DNA from: Alentia gelatinosa
Lineage: Eukaryota > Annelida > Polychaeta > Phyllodocida > Polynoidae
DNA length: 64,000 nt
Direction: 5' to 3'
Assembly: GCA_950022655.1 (NCBI GenBank)
Contig: OX465583.1
Coordinates: 15,523,298-15,587,297, forward strand
Part shown: positions 10,262-21,935 of the stretch, piece by piece
How positions within the stretch are numbered: position 1 is the stretch's first letter
Layout: each line of letters opens with the position of its first letter
Translations under genes and position numbers: made by a program
The notes under the pieces: generated by a model
Databases searched by the model: none
The model's input: only the letters and a program-made list of their open reading frames with translations
What the model was told of the DNA's origin: nothing

Positions 10262-10327
10262 GATCCGCCCAGGACGAAAACGTCTGCCCGGGACGACAAC
10301 GTCAGCCTTGGACGAAAACGTCAGCCT
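10262..10327. repeat. Short tandem repeat, about 20 bp
   Basis: Three diverged copies of GGACGAAAACGTCAGCC. Each contains the near-palindrome GACGAAAACGTC. Confidence 0.7.
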
Positions 10328-10339
10328 CGCTACATAACT

Positions 10340-10935
10340 CATAACTACTGCATCCCCAGCAGCGGTATGTAACTATAGAGTGTTTGGAGATGGGTATATA
10401 TAGGAATATTGATATATATTTACACTTTTGTCTGCCGGGTCTGTCCTATGACTTTATTGTTGTATCAGGCAGGTCGAACTTGTGTGTCACTAACCGGCAC
10501 CCTCCAGGGTAGGAACATGGAGTTTGGAGGACGCTGTACCGACTGCCAAGGTCATATGTGGGTGAAATCGAAACGATACGGGAATAAACGGACAGACAGC
10601 GGTTACAGCAGGGTACTGAGTGTACTACGTACCCACAATTCAAGTGTTAGAAGACCGTGAACTGTAGCATTTATGATTTTGATAAAGCTCTTTTCGGAAA
10701 AAAAGACATATAATTCACCGATTGAATGGCTGATGTGACATGTTGTCCGTTCACGATATAATACAATGCTACGATTATACATCCGATATATGATCCATTC
10801 AGTTTGATATCATCATCATGTGGTTGAATGTAGCTTTGATGAAAAAGGGGGATTGCTTTTGAAAAGAATATCGAACATATTAAGCATAAAGGATTTAAGT
10901 GACCGTGCAGAATGAAATAAAAGTCTTTGTCACCT
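10340..10935. other. No feature seen
   Basis: Short overlapping open frames on both strands (10409-10660) without recognised domains. Confidence 0.4.
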
Positions 10936-10936
10936 C

Positions 10937-10965
10937 GGGGCGGGGGGGGGGGGGGGGGGGGGGGG
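10937..10965 (+). repeat. Poly-G run
   Basis: A run of 4 then 24 Gs, broken by one C. It can form G-quadruplexes; the length is likely unreliable in assembly. Confidence 0.9.
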
Positions 10966-10969
10966 CTTG

Positions 10970-11985
10970 CTTCACGTTTTGCGGATCGCAAAATAGCGAC
11001 CCGTGGTCGAAATGGTTGCTCAAGATTCGAGGTGTATACATAATGATAAGCAGACATCCATACTGTGGACGAAACGGTTCTCGTTCTCGGCTATGGCGTC
11101 AGGCAGCATAAAAACCGATGACTGACCTCGAACAGGTACCGTTTTGTCAACAGTAAGGACGTTTACTAATACACGTATTACTACCCTCCGTGCCACATGA
11201 CTTGTTGACATTGACGGCGCAAATCAAACTGGTGGAGAATATCCCAATTCAAAGGCGAATTCGGGCATAATAATGAGAAATACTGAATGTGGCTGAATTG
11301 AATTTGTTCCTTGTATGGTGAATATTTCCGGCACAAAACAACACGGAACGGAGTTCCTTCAGCCACACTAATTATGTTTCCCTATATTACCTACATCGTG
11401 AGGAAAATTTATGTTATTTTTTAAACTGAAAATCATTCATTTCTAAACTAATCATTTTGACCCAGTAACGGTCATATACAAGCAGAGATGTATATAATGT
11501 CAGTATCATCAGGAAACATACTTATTATAGCACGAAGCGTCATAGAGTATATGTATCATTTACGGCAAGGGTTTACGTACAAACGAAACACACATTGTGA
11601 ATCAGTAAGCGAAAAAAAAGTATGATTAATGAATTGATTTGGCACGAAACAACTAATTGAACACGGCTAAGATACTCCTCCAAACTTTTGGTTTGGGTTG
11701 CGGTATGAGTATCTTTCCGCCACGAAACACATGTTGTTAAACGCGGAGTGTTTAGTTTTCGCGATATTTGCACATGCCTTTTAAAGAGACGCGTTCCAGG
11801 TTGTCTCCACCGAACTCAAAGAAATAACAATAATGATACTAAAATCAAAGGATGTGATACTGCAAATGCATGCCTCTTTAAAACTACCCAAGTTCACAAG
11901 AAAATAAACGATTTGAATACGTTGCGGGGAGGACTCCAGTGGAACTAGCGGGCTTTTTGTAAGGAGGCATTCCGATGGAACAAGA
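10970..11985. other. No feature seen
   Basis: AT-rich, only short overlapping frames. Confidence 0.4.
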
Positions 11986-11990
11986 CAAAC

Positions 11991-12044
11991 GACACCGGAG
12001 GGACACCGGAGGGTTGTCGGGGGGACGCCAGAGGCACGCCGGGA
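11991..12044 (+). repeat. Degenerate GC-rich tandem repeat
   Basis: ACACCGGAGGG is repeated, then GGGGGACGCC. The words are shared with the purer 11-bp array at 13123-13175. Confidence 0.6.
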
Positions 12045-12345
12045 AATCCCTCAGCTGACGGGTGTTGACGGCCAGGGCGGCGCGACGACGACCGGATATT
12101 CATACAGACTGACTGACACCGGTACCAGAAGACTGCCGGGCCCCGCCTGGTCCCCATCCTGGTCCCCTATCAGCTATACCCAGCAGGCCTGTAGTGGCCA
12201 ACCATCTTCTGGATGAAGATGACATTACCAAACATGATCGCATAAAAACTTTAAAAAAAAAACTTAATTTTCATAACTTTATTATCCACCATAAACAAAG
12301 CTGTCACTGAAAATGTATGAAGTCGCCTTATCGCTACCGAGGAGA

Positions 12346-12600
12346 ATTTTTTTTTTTTTTTGGTAAGAGTTTATTGACCACAAAAGTGACATTCGGTAAA
12401 TCCTTTACCGATCTTCCATATCATGGGTCGCCAAGAACCATTCAGGTTCACAAAAGAAACACTTAGAAATATGAGAGGAAAAGTCCTCGAGTCGTCATCT
12501 AGCGTGTAAAGACGGGCGTGAGAAGATCGGTAGTCATTTTGTCTCTCCTTCGAAAACTTATATTTGCAATCCTGCTTGAATGATAAATATGGCATTTAAT
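12346..12600 (-). pseudogene. Retroposed 3' end with poly(A), minus strand
   Basis: Read on the minus strand, a 74-codon frame (12595 to 12371) ends at a TAA that overlaps an AATAAA signal. A run of 15 A follows within a dozen bases, the layout of a retroposed transcript or LINE 3' end. The protein fragment contains GSWRPMIWKIGK and CHFC but matches no family I can name. The poly(A) side resembles the LINE ends at 23683, 27185 and 32264. Confidence 0.4.
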
Positions 12601-12654
12601 GGTACATACCTGCAAGTAGATGGCACCAGATGGATGATACGCCCACTGGCGCTT

Positions 12655-12860
12655 TTACTTACTTACTTACCATTTTAATTCCACCTACCCCCTCTCCTGT
12701 CTACACTATAACCCCCAATAACCCTTGCCCTCACCCTTATCTCTACTACTTCTCTGCCTCCAAGACCCCCACAGTCTCACCCTCACTCCCACCCTTACTA
12801 CTCCGTATGCTGCCCTCTACCCCCCCCCCCCCACCCCTTCCTCCCCCCCCCCCCCCGGTG
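12655..12860 (+). repeat. C-rich low-complexity tract with poly-C runs
   Basis: A CTTA run (12657-12670) is followed by C/T-rich DNA ending in two poly-C runs near 12822-12856. It encodes only Pro-rich artefact frames. Confidence 0.8.
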
Positions 12861-13122
12861 CTGGCGCCGTCGGCTCTCCCGCCTTACGGCTAAGTCTCGT
12901 GGCGGCGAGACAGCCCGAGATGTCGGCGCCGTCAAATTATGCAGTCAAAAGGGAAAGCTTTTATTGAATACATTTCTGGTTGCCATGGCAAAGCTTTCGG
13001 GGTCACTGGTTCCCGGTGGCAGGTCGGGCTGAGGTTACTGGGGCCGCCGGTCGATTGTCAAACAGCGGCATTGGGCAGCGTTGCGTCGGGCATTTTCTCC
13101 GAGTCAATGTGGAGTGTGGGAT

Positions 13123-13198
13123 CGCCGGGGGGACGCCGGGGGGACGCCGGGGGGACGCCGGGGGGACGCCGGGGGTCGCAGGTGGGAGGGGGGGGGGG
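13123..13198 (+). repeat. 11-bp G-rich tandem array
   Basis: Four to five head-to-tail copies of GCCGGGGGGAC, then a 12-base poly-G. Each unit gives a six-G run, so the array can form a G-quadruplex. The Pro/Arg-rich open frames across it are artefacts. Confidence 0.85.
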
Positions 13199-13489
13199 TA
13201 TGCTGAATGGTAATACGCTGTTAGAGGCCTTCTTATTGTAGGCACACTGTATCCGCACATTGTATTATCCCACCCCTAATAAAAAGCCGCCATAGACTTA
13301 ACATATAGGCAAATTTTATGTGGCATGCTGTGACATAAAGTGTTTTTTATGCCACTAGAGTAATAAAAAAAAGACCGATCAGAGACCAGGATTTCAGCTA
13401 CTACGAAAAAGTTCCGGTTGCACTCAAAATGCCCATTCAGATGTTGTTAGCATGATACAGAATAATCGAAAAATGGAACTCACACCTGA

Positions 13490-13700
13490 AGTGTAGAGAC
13501 GGGGTAGGATAAATACAGAACCGAACTCGAGTTAGCCTGACTAGTTTTTAAGCCGTTCCGGTCAGGTCTGCTACTCACTACACTCGGCTATCGCCTTGTG
13601 TAGTAATACACGACCTGTCCGTCGTGGCATAAAAACTAATCAGGCTAACTGTCGTTCAGTTCTATTTAATTGTGGTCGCACTTTATCCGCAGATAAATGC
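13490..13700. repeat. Two-hairpin element, diverged copy
   Basis: GGGGTAGGATAAATACAGAACCG matches the junction of the 44868 copy. A hairpin follows in which GTTAGCCTGACTAGTTTTTA pairs with TAAAAACTAATCAGGCTAAC (about 13534-13650), with a CACTCGGC..GCCTTGTGTAG loop. The second half is poorly preserved. Confidence 0.5.
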
Positions 13701-13817
13701 CCCGCACCATGTATTGTAGCCTGATGACGGTCAGCAACCAGAAGGTAAAACACATAGCTAAATGAGACTAAACGCGTTAAAGGCAAATCCTACTATGCGC
13801 AGTGGTGCCACCATGGA

Positions 13818-13997
13818 CCTGTTTCACTAGTTTTGTAACAAAAGAGTTAGACATACATGAAAAGCGGCACCAACAGTGCAAGTAAGAACGCACAAAATGA
13901 AGTTTAATGTATAGTTCTTATGAAACCGGACACACCATCTAGATGCCATCTAGACATGTCACGCCATCTAGACATGTCACGAAACTAGTGAAACAGG
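13818..13997. repeat. Short TIR element (CCTGTTTCA family), copy 1
   Basis: Ends are CCTGTTTCACTAGTTTTGT and its inverse CGAAACTAGTGAAACAGG. The inside contains AGCGGCACCAACAGTGCAAG and a tandem CATCTAGACATGTCACGC. Copy 2 starts 2 bases further on. Non-coding. Confidence 0.65.
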
Positions 13998-13999
13998 GA

Positions 14000-14290
14000 C
14001 CTGTTTCAGTAGTCTCGTGACATTAGGCCTAGACAGACATCAACAGCGGCACCAACAGTGCAAGCAACAGCGGGAAAAGACTAGCAAATATCAGAAAATC
14101 GGAGTGGTCAATCTTCTTCATATTTGGTACGATTATAGGTTATATGTGTCTCCTACTCATATTAAAGTGTCATTGCTTAATTCCTACGAGAAGTGAGTAA
14201 AACTACGTGTGTCATCGATTGCAATCTTGTGATCTGTCCGTATGGTGTCACAGACGCCATCTAGGCATGTCACAAAACTACTGAAACAGG
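14000..14290. repeat. Short TIR element (CCTGTTTCA family), copy 2
   Basis: Ends are CCTGTTTCAGTAGTCTCGTG and its inverse CACAAAACTACTGAAACAGG. It shares the internal word AGCGGCACCAACAGTGCAAG with the neighbouring copy in the same orientation. Confidence 0.65.
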
Positions 14291-14299
14291 TCCCTGGTG

Positions 14300-15950
14300 A
14301 ATACGTTATATTCACAGCTATCCATTTGTAATATTGTTTCTTTGGGCCGAGAAAGCGAGTACGTATCAATAAGGTTGATACATTCTACATTTATCATAAT
14401 TGTACCCTCACATAATAGTATGGATAATCGGTAAAATGCTTGGAAAAACGTTACGACGTCCGTTCTGGCTTCATAGTATGCTGGTGGTTATGTCAACATC
14501 CTACTGGAAATGGAGCTGTGATCGCTCTCCAATCTGATTGGTCGGTGGATTTTGTTCAGCCAATCCCAAGTACATATTCAAATTATGTTGGTACGTTTTA
14601 TCATTATATCCCAGCGGTCGAATGTCCTACATAAACCGCCTGCTCCCACCCATATCGCATTGATGGCTGTGAAGCACGTATGTGGCGTACGGGTATATAC
14701 GTGGCGTAAGGGGTATGTACGATGACAAAACCAAACCAATTTTCCAAAAGCCAAGGTAGAAATTAGCTATCTAAACGTATATGATAGTATTCTTGTACTT
14801 GAGTCTGAAAGTTTGAAAGTTTGGAAACAATACAATGGGTTTTTATTATATATCAATTTCTAAATCACAAACTACCATGCTTAGTACTGAATGTGTCTGA
14901 ACACAATACAATAATATAACTAAAGCACGTCGCGGCCAACGCGACTACTTAGTAAGTGACCGATCTTGTCCGTGAGGGTGGCCTGCCCGGCTTGAATATT
15001 TCAATTTTCCCAACAGAACTTGACCATGATTGGTTTACTCGATCATTTGATCGTTTTCCCGGGATCGTTTTCCCGGGTTTTCATTGGCTGAAATTTCAGA
15101 TAAAGAGCGACGGGAATCTGTTTGACCAATCTGTAGAGGCTTTGTTCCCAGTTTATGGGAAAATAATTATTGGAGATACACTTCACCACCGGGTCAAGAC
15201 AACTCTAACAGGAAAGAAATACAACAAACCAAATATGTATATTGCGGATTTTTGCCATATGTCAATTTTTTTTATTCAATAAGCTTAACGACAAGAGCAA
15301 TCGCCTATTGGCGTTCTTCCTGACAGTTGTCACAACAACACACAAAAAAGGGTAAGCGGAAACCCTGCATATGTTACACTTTGGGCCAGACGGAATGGTG
15401 ACCGCTTAAGCAGGGTTCTACCGTATCCAATTCAAGCAATACCTATTTTTGTGTCAACATAGGCATAAAACAACTTCTAGTTAACATTTTTAGCCAATCA
15501 ACTATCGATTTTTATGCTTGCAAACTTTTATAATAGATATTTGCCTAATTTGAGAGCTAATTAGATTATGTACATAAGCTTAGCAGTTATCAACTTAACT
15601 TCTAATAGGCCCTTCCTATAGTAGATTAAGCCAGATTTACATACCAGTGTCCAATTCTTTATGAAAGCATCAAATTTAGCATAAGGTTAGAGATTTTTGG
15701 AGGTAGACCCATTCTGAAAGAATGTTACCTTGGTTACGGTTGCCATGGAAACCGCTGAAATTGTATAGAATTGTGTTTTTTATGATTGTCTCTATGAAAT
15801 ATTTTGACATGGTGGGTGTGATTTTTTCTAATTCCATTTATGATCTACTCATGCCATTAATTTCAGTAAGAATATACTTATCTAAGATTATGCACTCATC
15901 TGGGAAGCGCATGTATGTAAAATACATTATTAAGTCCAGCTAAAATTATT
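14300..15950. other. No gene recognised
   Basis: AT-rich. Open frames at 14440-14634, 14956-15282 and 15722-15943 have no recognised domain. A short direct repeat, GATCGTTTTCCCGGG, lies near 15050-15078. Confidence 0.4.
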
Positions 15951-15954
15951 TAGG

Positions 15955-16410
15955 TTGAAAAAAAAAAGTAAATATCTTACAACAAATGCATTTGTATCGG
16001 TGGTAAAGCAAATCATTCTTCCAAAACTAGAATACTGTGACTTCATTCTAGACTCGTTGTCTGAAAAAGCGAAAGGTAGACTACAAACCTTAATAAACGT
16101 TGCATTGCCAACTGCATATAATATAAGGAAAGTAAGAGATATAACCACAAAAGAATTATTAAATAAAGCTAAAATAATGCCATTCTCGGTAAGGAGGCAA
16201 ATACACATGCTGCCTTTTATTCATTGGTGGATATATGAACAAGCTAAAATTGAAGAACACAACACTGGATATGAGACTAGAGATGCAGTAAACATTAAAT
16301 CGAAGGTCAAGCGACCAAATAAAGATTTTTATAAAAAAAAAAGTTCTCTGTATCGAGGAAGCATACATGTACTGGGGAAAATTGCTTCATCTGATCAAAA
16401 TTATTACTAG
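15955..16410 (+). pseudogene. LINE (CR1/L2-like) reverse transcriptase C-terminus
   Basis: A 151-residue open fragment carries the pattern of the region after the polymerase core in CR1/L2-group LINE proteins: ILPKLEYCDFIL, a LQTLINVAL segment, a TTKELL..I.PFSVRRQIHMLPF segment, then SSLYRGSIHVLGKIASSD in place of the usual yrG..LWN.L motif near the end. No initiator ATG is present (the frame opens at a TTG after an upstream stop), and the catalytic YxDD motif is absent, so this is a 5'-truncated copy, as is usual after incomplete target-primed reverse transcription. No poly(A) or repeat tail was identified. Confidence 0.7.
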
Positions 16411-17810
16411 TAGAGAACTTTTTAAGATGGAGGTGAAAGAAGGTATTACGAAAGGTGAATTTGTACTGGTCTACGTGGAAAAGAGAATCATTATTTAAGA
16501 TAATAATTATATTACTAGCCAGGAAAATGAAATGTTATGAAATGAGAAGGAGATGACTTATTGTAAAATTACCTGAAAGGGTGTATGTACTGTGTCACTG
16601 TATTGCCTTACTGTACTTTGTTTATGTGTAGTTCGTTTATGATCGCAACTGAATATAACCACCGAAGTGGATGATAAGGTAATGGATAGAGGTTAACAAA
16701 TGAGACTGAAAAAAAGAAAAGGTAATTCACACAGTTGGTAGACTCCTCGTCTATTAAAATGGTATGAAGGATCGTGAGTATTAAATGCAAACTGTTGAAT
16801 GAGGTTGTGCGACCGAATTATAACTATAATTCTAACTGAGCTGTTTCTAGGGTAACAGGAAAACATAGTTTGAGACTTATTGACTTACTTTGGTGAGAAA
16901 AGGTAACTAAATGTATTTTTTGTGAGCAAAATTGATCATTCATTGGCCAAAAGTGTGCACTATGGAAAAATGCCCTTATATATATATTTTCTTGGAATAA
17001 TGGGACATTTGTATGGCAATCATGACAAGGTTATCTCTATGATCATAGAAGCCAGATAATGATACTCTTAATGGACATTTGTATGGCAAATCTGCATGAC
17101 ATGGCAACTAATAGAATCGGTGAGTAACTCATGCCTCAGACCCTGACAACGGAAATATGGTGTAGGACCCAGGTAATACCAGTGACATGTTACCTCAAAG
17201 TAACACCACTAGATATTATACATTGATGAATTTATGCTCTATTCTTAGTGTGTTTTACAAGGTCATCAATATGCCATCACTACTGTGAGGTATATTTGTA
17301 GATCAGATACTGGATGAAATTGGGTGTTTTAAGGAAGCGAATAACAAGATTTGTGATACACCTTTGGGATCATAACGTTCAGCAGTATGTCGTCTATGTA
17401 AAAATAGATACAAGGTATACACTATGGCATATTGGCAAATCTGGTGTGTTTGCCTACACTGAACACAAACCGGGTATAATACCTGCATATAACCACCTCC
17501 CCTCACCAACAGAAACCGGTCTGGACGGCCGACAAGTACCTACTATGGCTGAACTACACAACCACCATTCCCGTGACCATTTTTTAACAGTACCTCCTTA
17601 TTTAAATCTAAAACAACAAAATCACAAAAAAGGCAATTGCAGGACCGAAACCAGCGCGAGGCTTGTCTGCTGGTACCCGCATGTCTGGAGTGATTTGAAG
17701 CTGGCCTGCAGGTTACCAGCATAGGCACCACGAATAGAGAACAACAGACAGATGGGAATTTACCTCCATTTGTGGAGAGTGCGTAGAAAAACGTCAAGAG
17801 TGCTGTCCAG
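16411..17810. other. No gene recognised
   Basis: AT-rich. The 136-codon frame at 17314-17724 is overlapped by frames on the other strand and has no recognised domain. A short TATATATA run lies near 16978. Confidence 0.4.
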
Positions 17811-17812
17811 AG

Positions 17813-17814
<2 letters not shown>

Positions 17815-17865
<51 letters not shown>
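17815..17865 (+). repeat. (GA)n microsatellite
   Basis: About 25 GA units. Confidence 0.95.
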
Positions 17866-17867
<2 letters not shown>

Positions 17868-17869
17868 TA

Positions 17870-20100
17870 TGGAATTGCAATGCAGAAGTCTGATGAATTT
17901 CAAAGTGTATAAATTCTACTTCATGATACAAACGAAAATTCAAAATACACGGAATTGAAGACCATGAGGGTTAGATTGACTAAAAACAACAATAACCTGC
18001 ATTGTTTTTCATCATTGTAGTGATTTCATGATAGGGGCGACCATTGAACACTCTCTGTGTAGTGTGTGTAGGTGTGTGTGTGTGTGTGTACACGTGCAGC
18101 CCGTATGGCAGCAGTATCCGTGGTCAACCACTGCCGTAATGATGGTGTTTTCTCAGCGGATGCTCTGATCAAGTCCTAACTAACACTGAAGCTGGCTGCC
18201 TGGTTGCTCATTACCCCTCACCACGGTCAGCGCAGACCGCCTCAATCCCAGTCCACCTAATAACAGTAAGGAGGAGTAGTGGGTGACAGCAGGCTAGGAG
18301 CTGGTGGCCGGGGATGAGCAGCACGCTGCCGTTGAATTGAAAATGTACGATAAAAAAAAAATATCATAGAACTATCTTTGAGGCCTAAGTGGAGCATAAA
18401 ACAAATGTCATAGGCGTAACACCTTTTGACGATATGACACCCCTAAAGGTCTTAGAAGGTGATGTATAGGAAATCGTTCATTTTGAAAATATCAATTTGC
18501 CATCCATTTGTTGTCCCGGGAGACCGATGACAAACTCGTTTTTCAAGCAATAAATCCCATTTGGATTCAAACACATTTTTAAAAGAGAAATCTATACGTA
18601 TGTGATACATGTGTACATATCTTCAACATTTGCTAAGGATCAAGTCATTCGTTAGAAACAATTTAACATTCGAACTGATATACAGGCCCTATACCAAAAG
18701 GCCTGCTTGTCTCAGACATACAGCTGCAGCGCTAGATGTATATTGGCGTGTATCAGCGTTTATATTGAAAATGTATTGAAAAATATAGTTTCTTCAAATC
18801 TTTCGAAAGCAATGCGGGTGACCTATGTTTTTTTTGTAACTTAAATGTGTAGTCCCATACATTTCCTTTAATATGTGAGAGATTTAAGAAAATGACATCG
18901 GTTTTACTATGTGAAAGGAAAAACCTTTCTGAAGTTAATTCCGTTAATATTTCCCCTTGTATCTGTACTTGTGTCGTACACATGGATAGGTGAATCATAC
19001 GACAATTACATAACATTCTGTAAGGACGATAATGCTGAAGATCTTGTCTAGTTTTATGCTAATCACAAAGGAAAAGGTTGTTCAGAAAATTGTTTATCTT
19101 TTGATTTACCTTATCGTCAAGCCTCACATATGGCAAGATATTGGTCAACTGCCCCATCTGGTCGTAGCCAATGTTATGCTGTCAGTAGTCGGTATTGGGT
19201 GGTAGAGATGAGGTGGGCATGAGGGTAGTAGCCAATACTTGGCAATTAATATAATGGCTGGCTGGAGATTGGTTCGGAGGGTGGAAAAGCTCGATAGTAG
19301 CCGTTGTTAGGTAGTCAGTACAGGGTAGTGGATTGCAGTAGGTGGATTGGGTAGCAGGGTACAAGCCTATGCTGGCCAGAAAGTAGCATAGACGGTGGCA
19401 GCCGCTCTAAAATTGAGAGAAGAAAACATTAGCGTTTCAAGAGCTCAACATTCGTGTGCATATTATCTTTATATGCTAGTTAAATTGCAGTTAAGTTAAA
19501 TCAATAGATCATTTAGTTCATGCAATAATATCTAAGGAATATAGATAATATATACATGTATAGGGACGTAGTTTGAATATCGATTCTCAGACAACGTAAA
19601 ATGGGTAGCAGGCAGACGATTAACAGTATTGGGTAGAAGACAATAACTATTTACAAGCAGGTCACTAGCAGGTGCATGATGAGTAGTCAGTAGAGTGTCG
19701 GAGACACCACGGTATCGGGTTCAGCTTTCCGTAGCCAATAAGAAGGCGATGGTAGTTTGTTAGCAGCAATAAAGTGTAGATAACAGGCACTTAGAAATAG
19801 GCTGACTGGTATACAGAGAAAGAAAGTCAGGTGGCAGTGTGGAAATGTAAGGAATATGCTTGCTCTTGGTGTTCATTGTGTATTTAATTGTGATTTAAAT
19901 CAAGGTTCTGCTTTTCTCCTTGCTTCTACACCACACAGGTTGTGATCGAATCTATGTTATGACTCTAGGTAGAAATCACCTACACATTAATCGAGATGAA
20001 AGTTCTTTTCTTTCCCACACAAAGTAAACATTGAATCAGAATGACTGGCCTTTCTTGATGTAGCAGTACGTCTGCCACTCGTGGAGATTAAGGAGTAAAG
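17870..20100. other. No gene recognised
   Basis: Contains a (GT)n run at about 18068-18090 and a loosely repetitive G-rich patch (GGGTAGCAGG, GGTAGTAG words) at 19180-19370 and 19600-19720. Nothing coding. Confidence 0.4.
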
Positions 20101-20108
20101 ATGCTACA

Positions 20109-20119
20109 GTTAGACTCGA
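20109..20119 (-). repeat. tRNA-like B box (SINE trace)
   Basis: On the minus strand this reads GGTTCGAGTCT, a near-perfect B box. The upstream minus-strand side is interrupted by the TIR element at 20152-20368, which may have inserted into a SINE. Confidence 0.3.
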
Positions 20120-20151
20120 ACCAAAAACCTTGAGACTACTAGTTCCCTGCT

Positions 20152-20368
20152 AAGTGGAATTCACACGGTGGGATTCATGTACCTCACAGGGTTAAAATCC
20201 CATGAGATTCTGTTCCTTATTAGGGGTAAATGTCGCAATTGCAGGGGAAAACATGTTTCAGGGAAATGGAACCCTATATTTCAAACGAAGAAATTATGTT
20301 ACAGTACAGAATCTCAGCAGGATTTGTCTGAAGAAAAACACTCTGTGAGTTACGTGAATCCCACTTGA
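20152..20368. repeat. TIR element (GTGGGATTCACAC family), copy 1
   Basis: Left end TAAGTGGAATTCACACGG then GGGATTCATGTACC; right end GTTACGTGAATCCCACTT. The interior has AAAATCCCATGAGATTCTGTTCC and GAATCTCAGCAGGATTTGTCTG, both also found in the copies at 55726-57236. Non-coding MITE. Confidence 0.7.
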
Positions 20369-20554
20369 CTTGTACTCAGCAACACCGCACACTCGGGTAG
20401 CATTCAGGTGGCTGACCTGTCAATGATGGGAGAGTAGGGGATGAGATGAGTACTTGGTAAAGGTCTGTGAGTATGGGACTAGGGTCTACCGGTGTGTAGT
20501 GGAATGTGACCTATAAGCTGTGCTCAGAGTCACAACAAACCTATACAACATTGA

Positions 20555-20946
20555 GGTAAAGCCTGCCCCCACCTACCACGATTCTGGTCCCGATTGGCCT
20601 TACGACGGCTTTCCCGACACCATTCCGATTCTATCGTGAGGTCTGGCAAAATCGTGGTAGGTGCAACAGGTTTCTGCGATTCACTCTATGATACCCCACG
20701 CTAGGCTGCGATGAAAACGCCAATCGTAGAGGTCCCGATAATTTCCAACATGTTGGAAATTTTGTAGCCTGTCGTTGGGTATCGTAGCCTATCGGGAAGA
20801 TATCGTGGTCAGCGCGTATGATTCACCGATTGGATCATGACAGAGGTCTACGATTCGGGGACCTCCCGATAGGTCACGATTTCGCCATTTCAAATCGTAG
20901 CGATCGGGAAGCATGTCGTGGCCTATCGTGGTAGGTGGGGGTCCCC
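20555..20946. repeat. TTAA-type MITE (CCCCCACCTACC family), full copy
   Basis: Ends are AGCCTGCCCCCACCTACCACG and the inverse CGTGGTAGGTGGGGGTCCCCT. A perfect 22-bp palindrome at 20740-20761 is built on TTTCCAACATGTTGGAAA. The subterminal parts are packed with TCGTAG, TATCGGGA and TACGAT words. The flanks GTAA and TACT look like a decayed TTAA duplication. No ORF. Confidence 0.75.
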
Positions 20947-21615
20947 TCTTACTCACTAATGATGAGTGAGCGGGGAATGGGATGAAGTCATTCAGGGATG
21001 AATAGTCATTCAGGGATGAATAGTAGGCAGCAGCCAGTTAACATTGGATTGCAATGTATGTATAGAAATATGTACCCAGAGGCACCACCTACCTAGATGA
21101 TAAAAAAGTGTCTTTGTTAATGATGGGAGCTGTTCGGGGATAAATAGTGGGTGGCAGTCAGCCTTCTCCCTACCAGTATGCAGGAAAATGTTAACTCAGA
21201 GGCACCACATACTAGGACAACGATAACGTGGCTGTCCTGGCTAATGATGGGTGGGCGGGGGATGCGACAGGGAATCCACCCTAGACCCTGCGGCGGGGTG
21301 CAGGGAATGGGCGGAGGGTAGTCTTGGGTGCTGGCCCGGTCAGTCAGCCAGTACGCTGAACATACTGCCCTGCTGACCGCTAACGAGGCTCATCTCAACC
21401 ACTGACTGACCAGGGTGACAGGTAAGTGGGCAGCAAATTAGCCGCCGGTCGGAGGCCGCCGACTGCCCCGCCCCCAGCAATTAACCGTCTCCACCCGCTT
21501 CTCCGACCACAGTCCACGTAGTGATGGGCGCGGAGACTCTGCTAGGAGAGCGTGGTACGGGGAGATTCTGGATCTCCTTCAAAACAGAAGATGTGTGAAG
21601 GTTTGAGCTGTTTGT
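20947..21615. other. Loosely repetitive, no gene
   Basis: CATTCAGGGATGAATAGT is duplicated at about 20985-21022. Words such as AGAGGCACCAC and AATGATGGG recur at roughly 120-base spacing to 21260. The MITE at 20555 appears to sit inside this repetitive patch. Confidence 0.4.
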
Positions 21616-21619
21616 TTGA

Positions 21620-21875
21620 GCTGTTCATGTATGGAGAGTGAAGAGGTCGTGTGGGGAGAGTAAGCAGCTTGTGTGTGGAGGGTGAATAGCTCCCGTTTGG
21701 AGAGGGAGCAACTCGTGTGTGGAGAGTAAGCAGTTCATGTGTCGAGAAAGAACAGCTCTTGTGTTGAGAGTGAACAGCTGGTGAAACTGTGCATCTTGTG
21801 TGTTTGTTTATGGAAAGTGAGCAACTCGTGCTAGGAAAGTAAGCATCTTGTGTGTGGAAAGGGAGCATCTTTTGA

Positions 21876-21933
<58 letters not shown>
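21620..21933. repeat. Degenerate minisatellite ending in (GA)n
   Basis: Words of the type GTGTGGAGAGTAAGCAGCTC recur about every 24 bases from 21620 to 21870, followed by about 27 GA units (21879-21933). The 142-codon minus-strand frame follows the repeat and is not called. Confidence 0.7.

Positions 21934-21934
<1 letters not shown>

Positions 21935-21935
<1 letters not shown>

Noticed and set aside
12630..13260. Pro- and Arg-rich open frames
   Set aside because: Produced by poly-C/poly-G and the 11-bp array; several frames are open at once.
17314..17724. 136-codon open frame as a host gene
   Set aside because: Overlapped by antisense frames, no recognised domain, no codon or context support.
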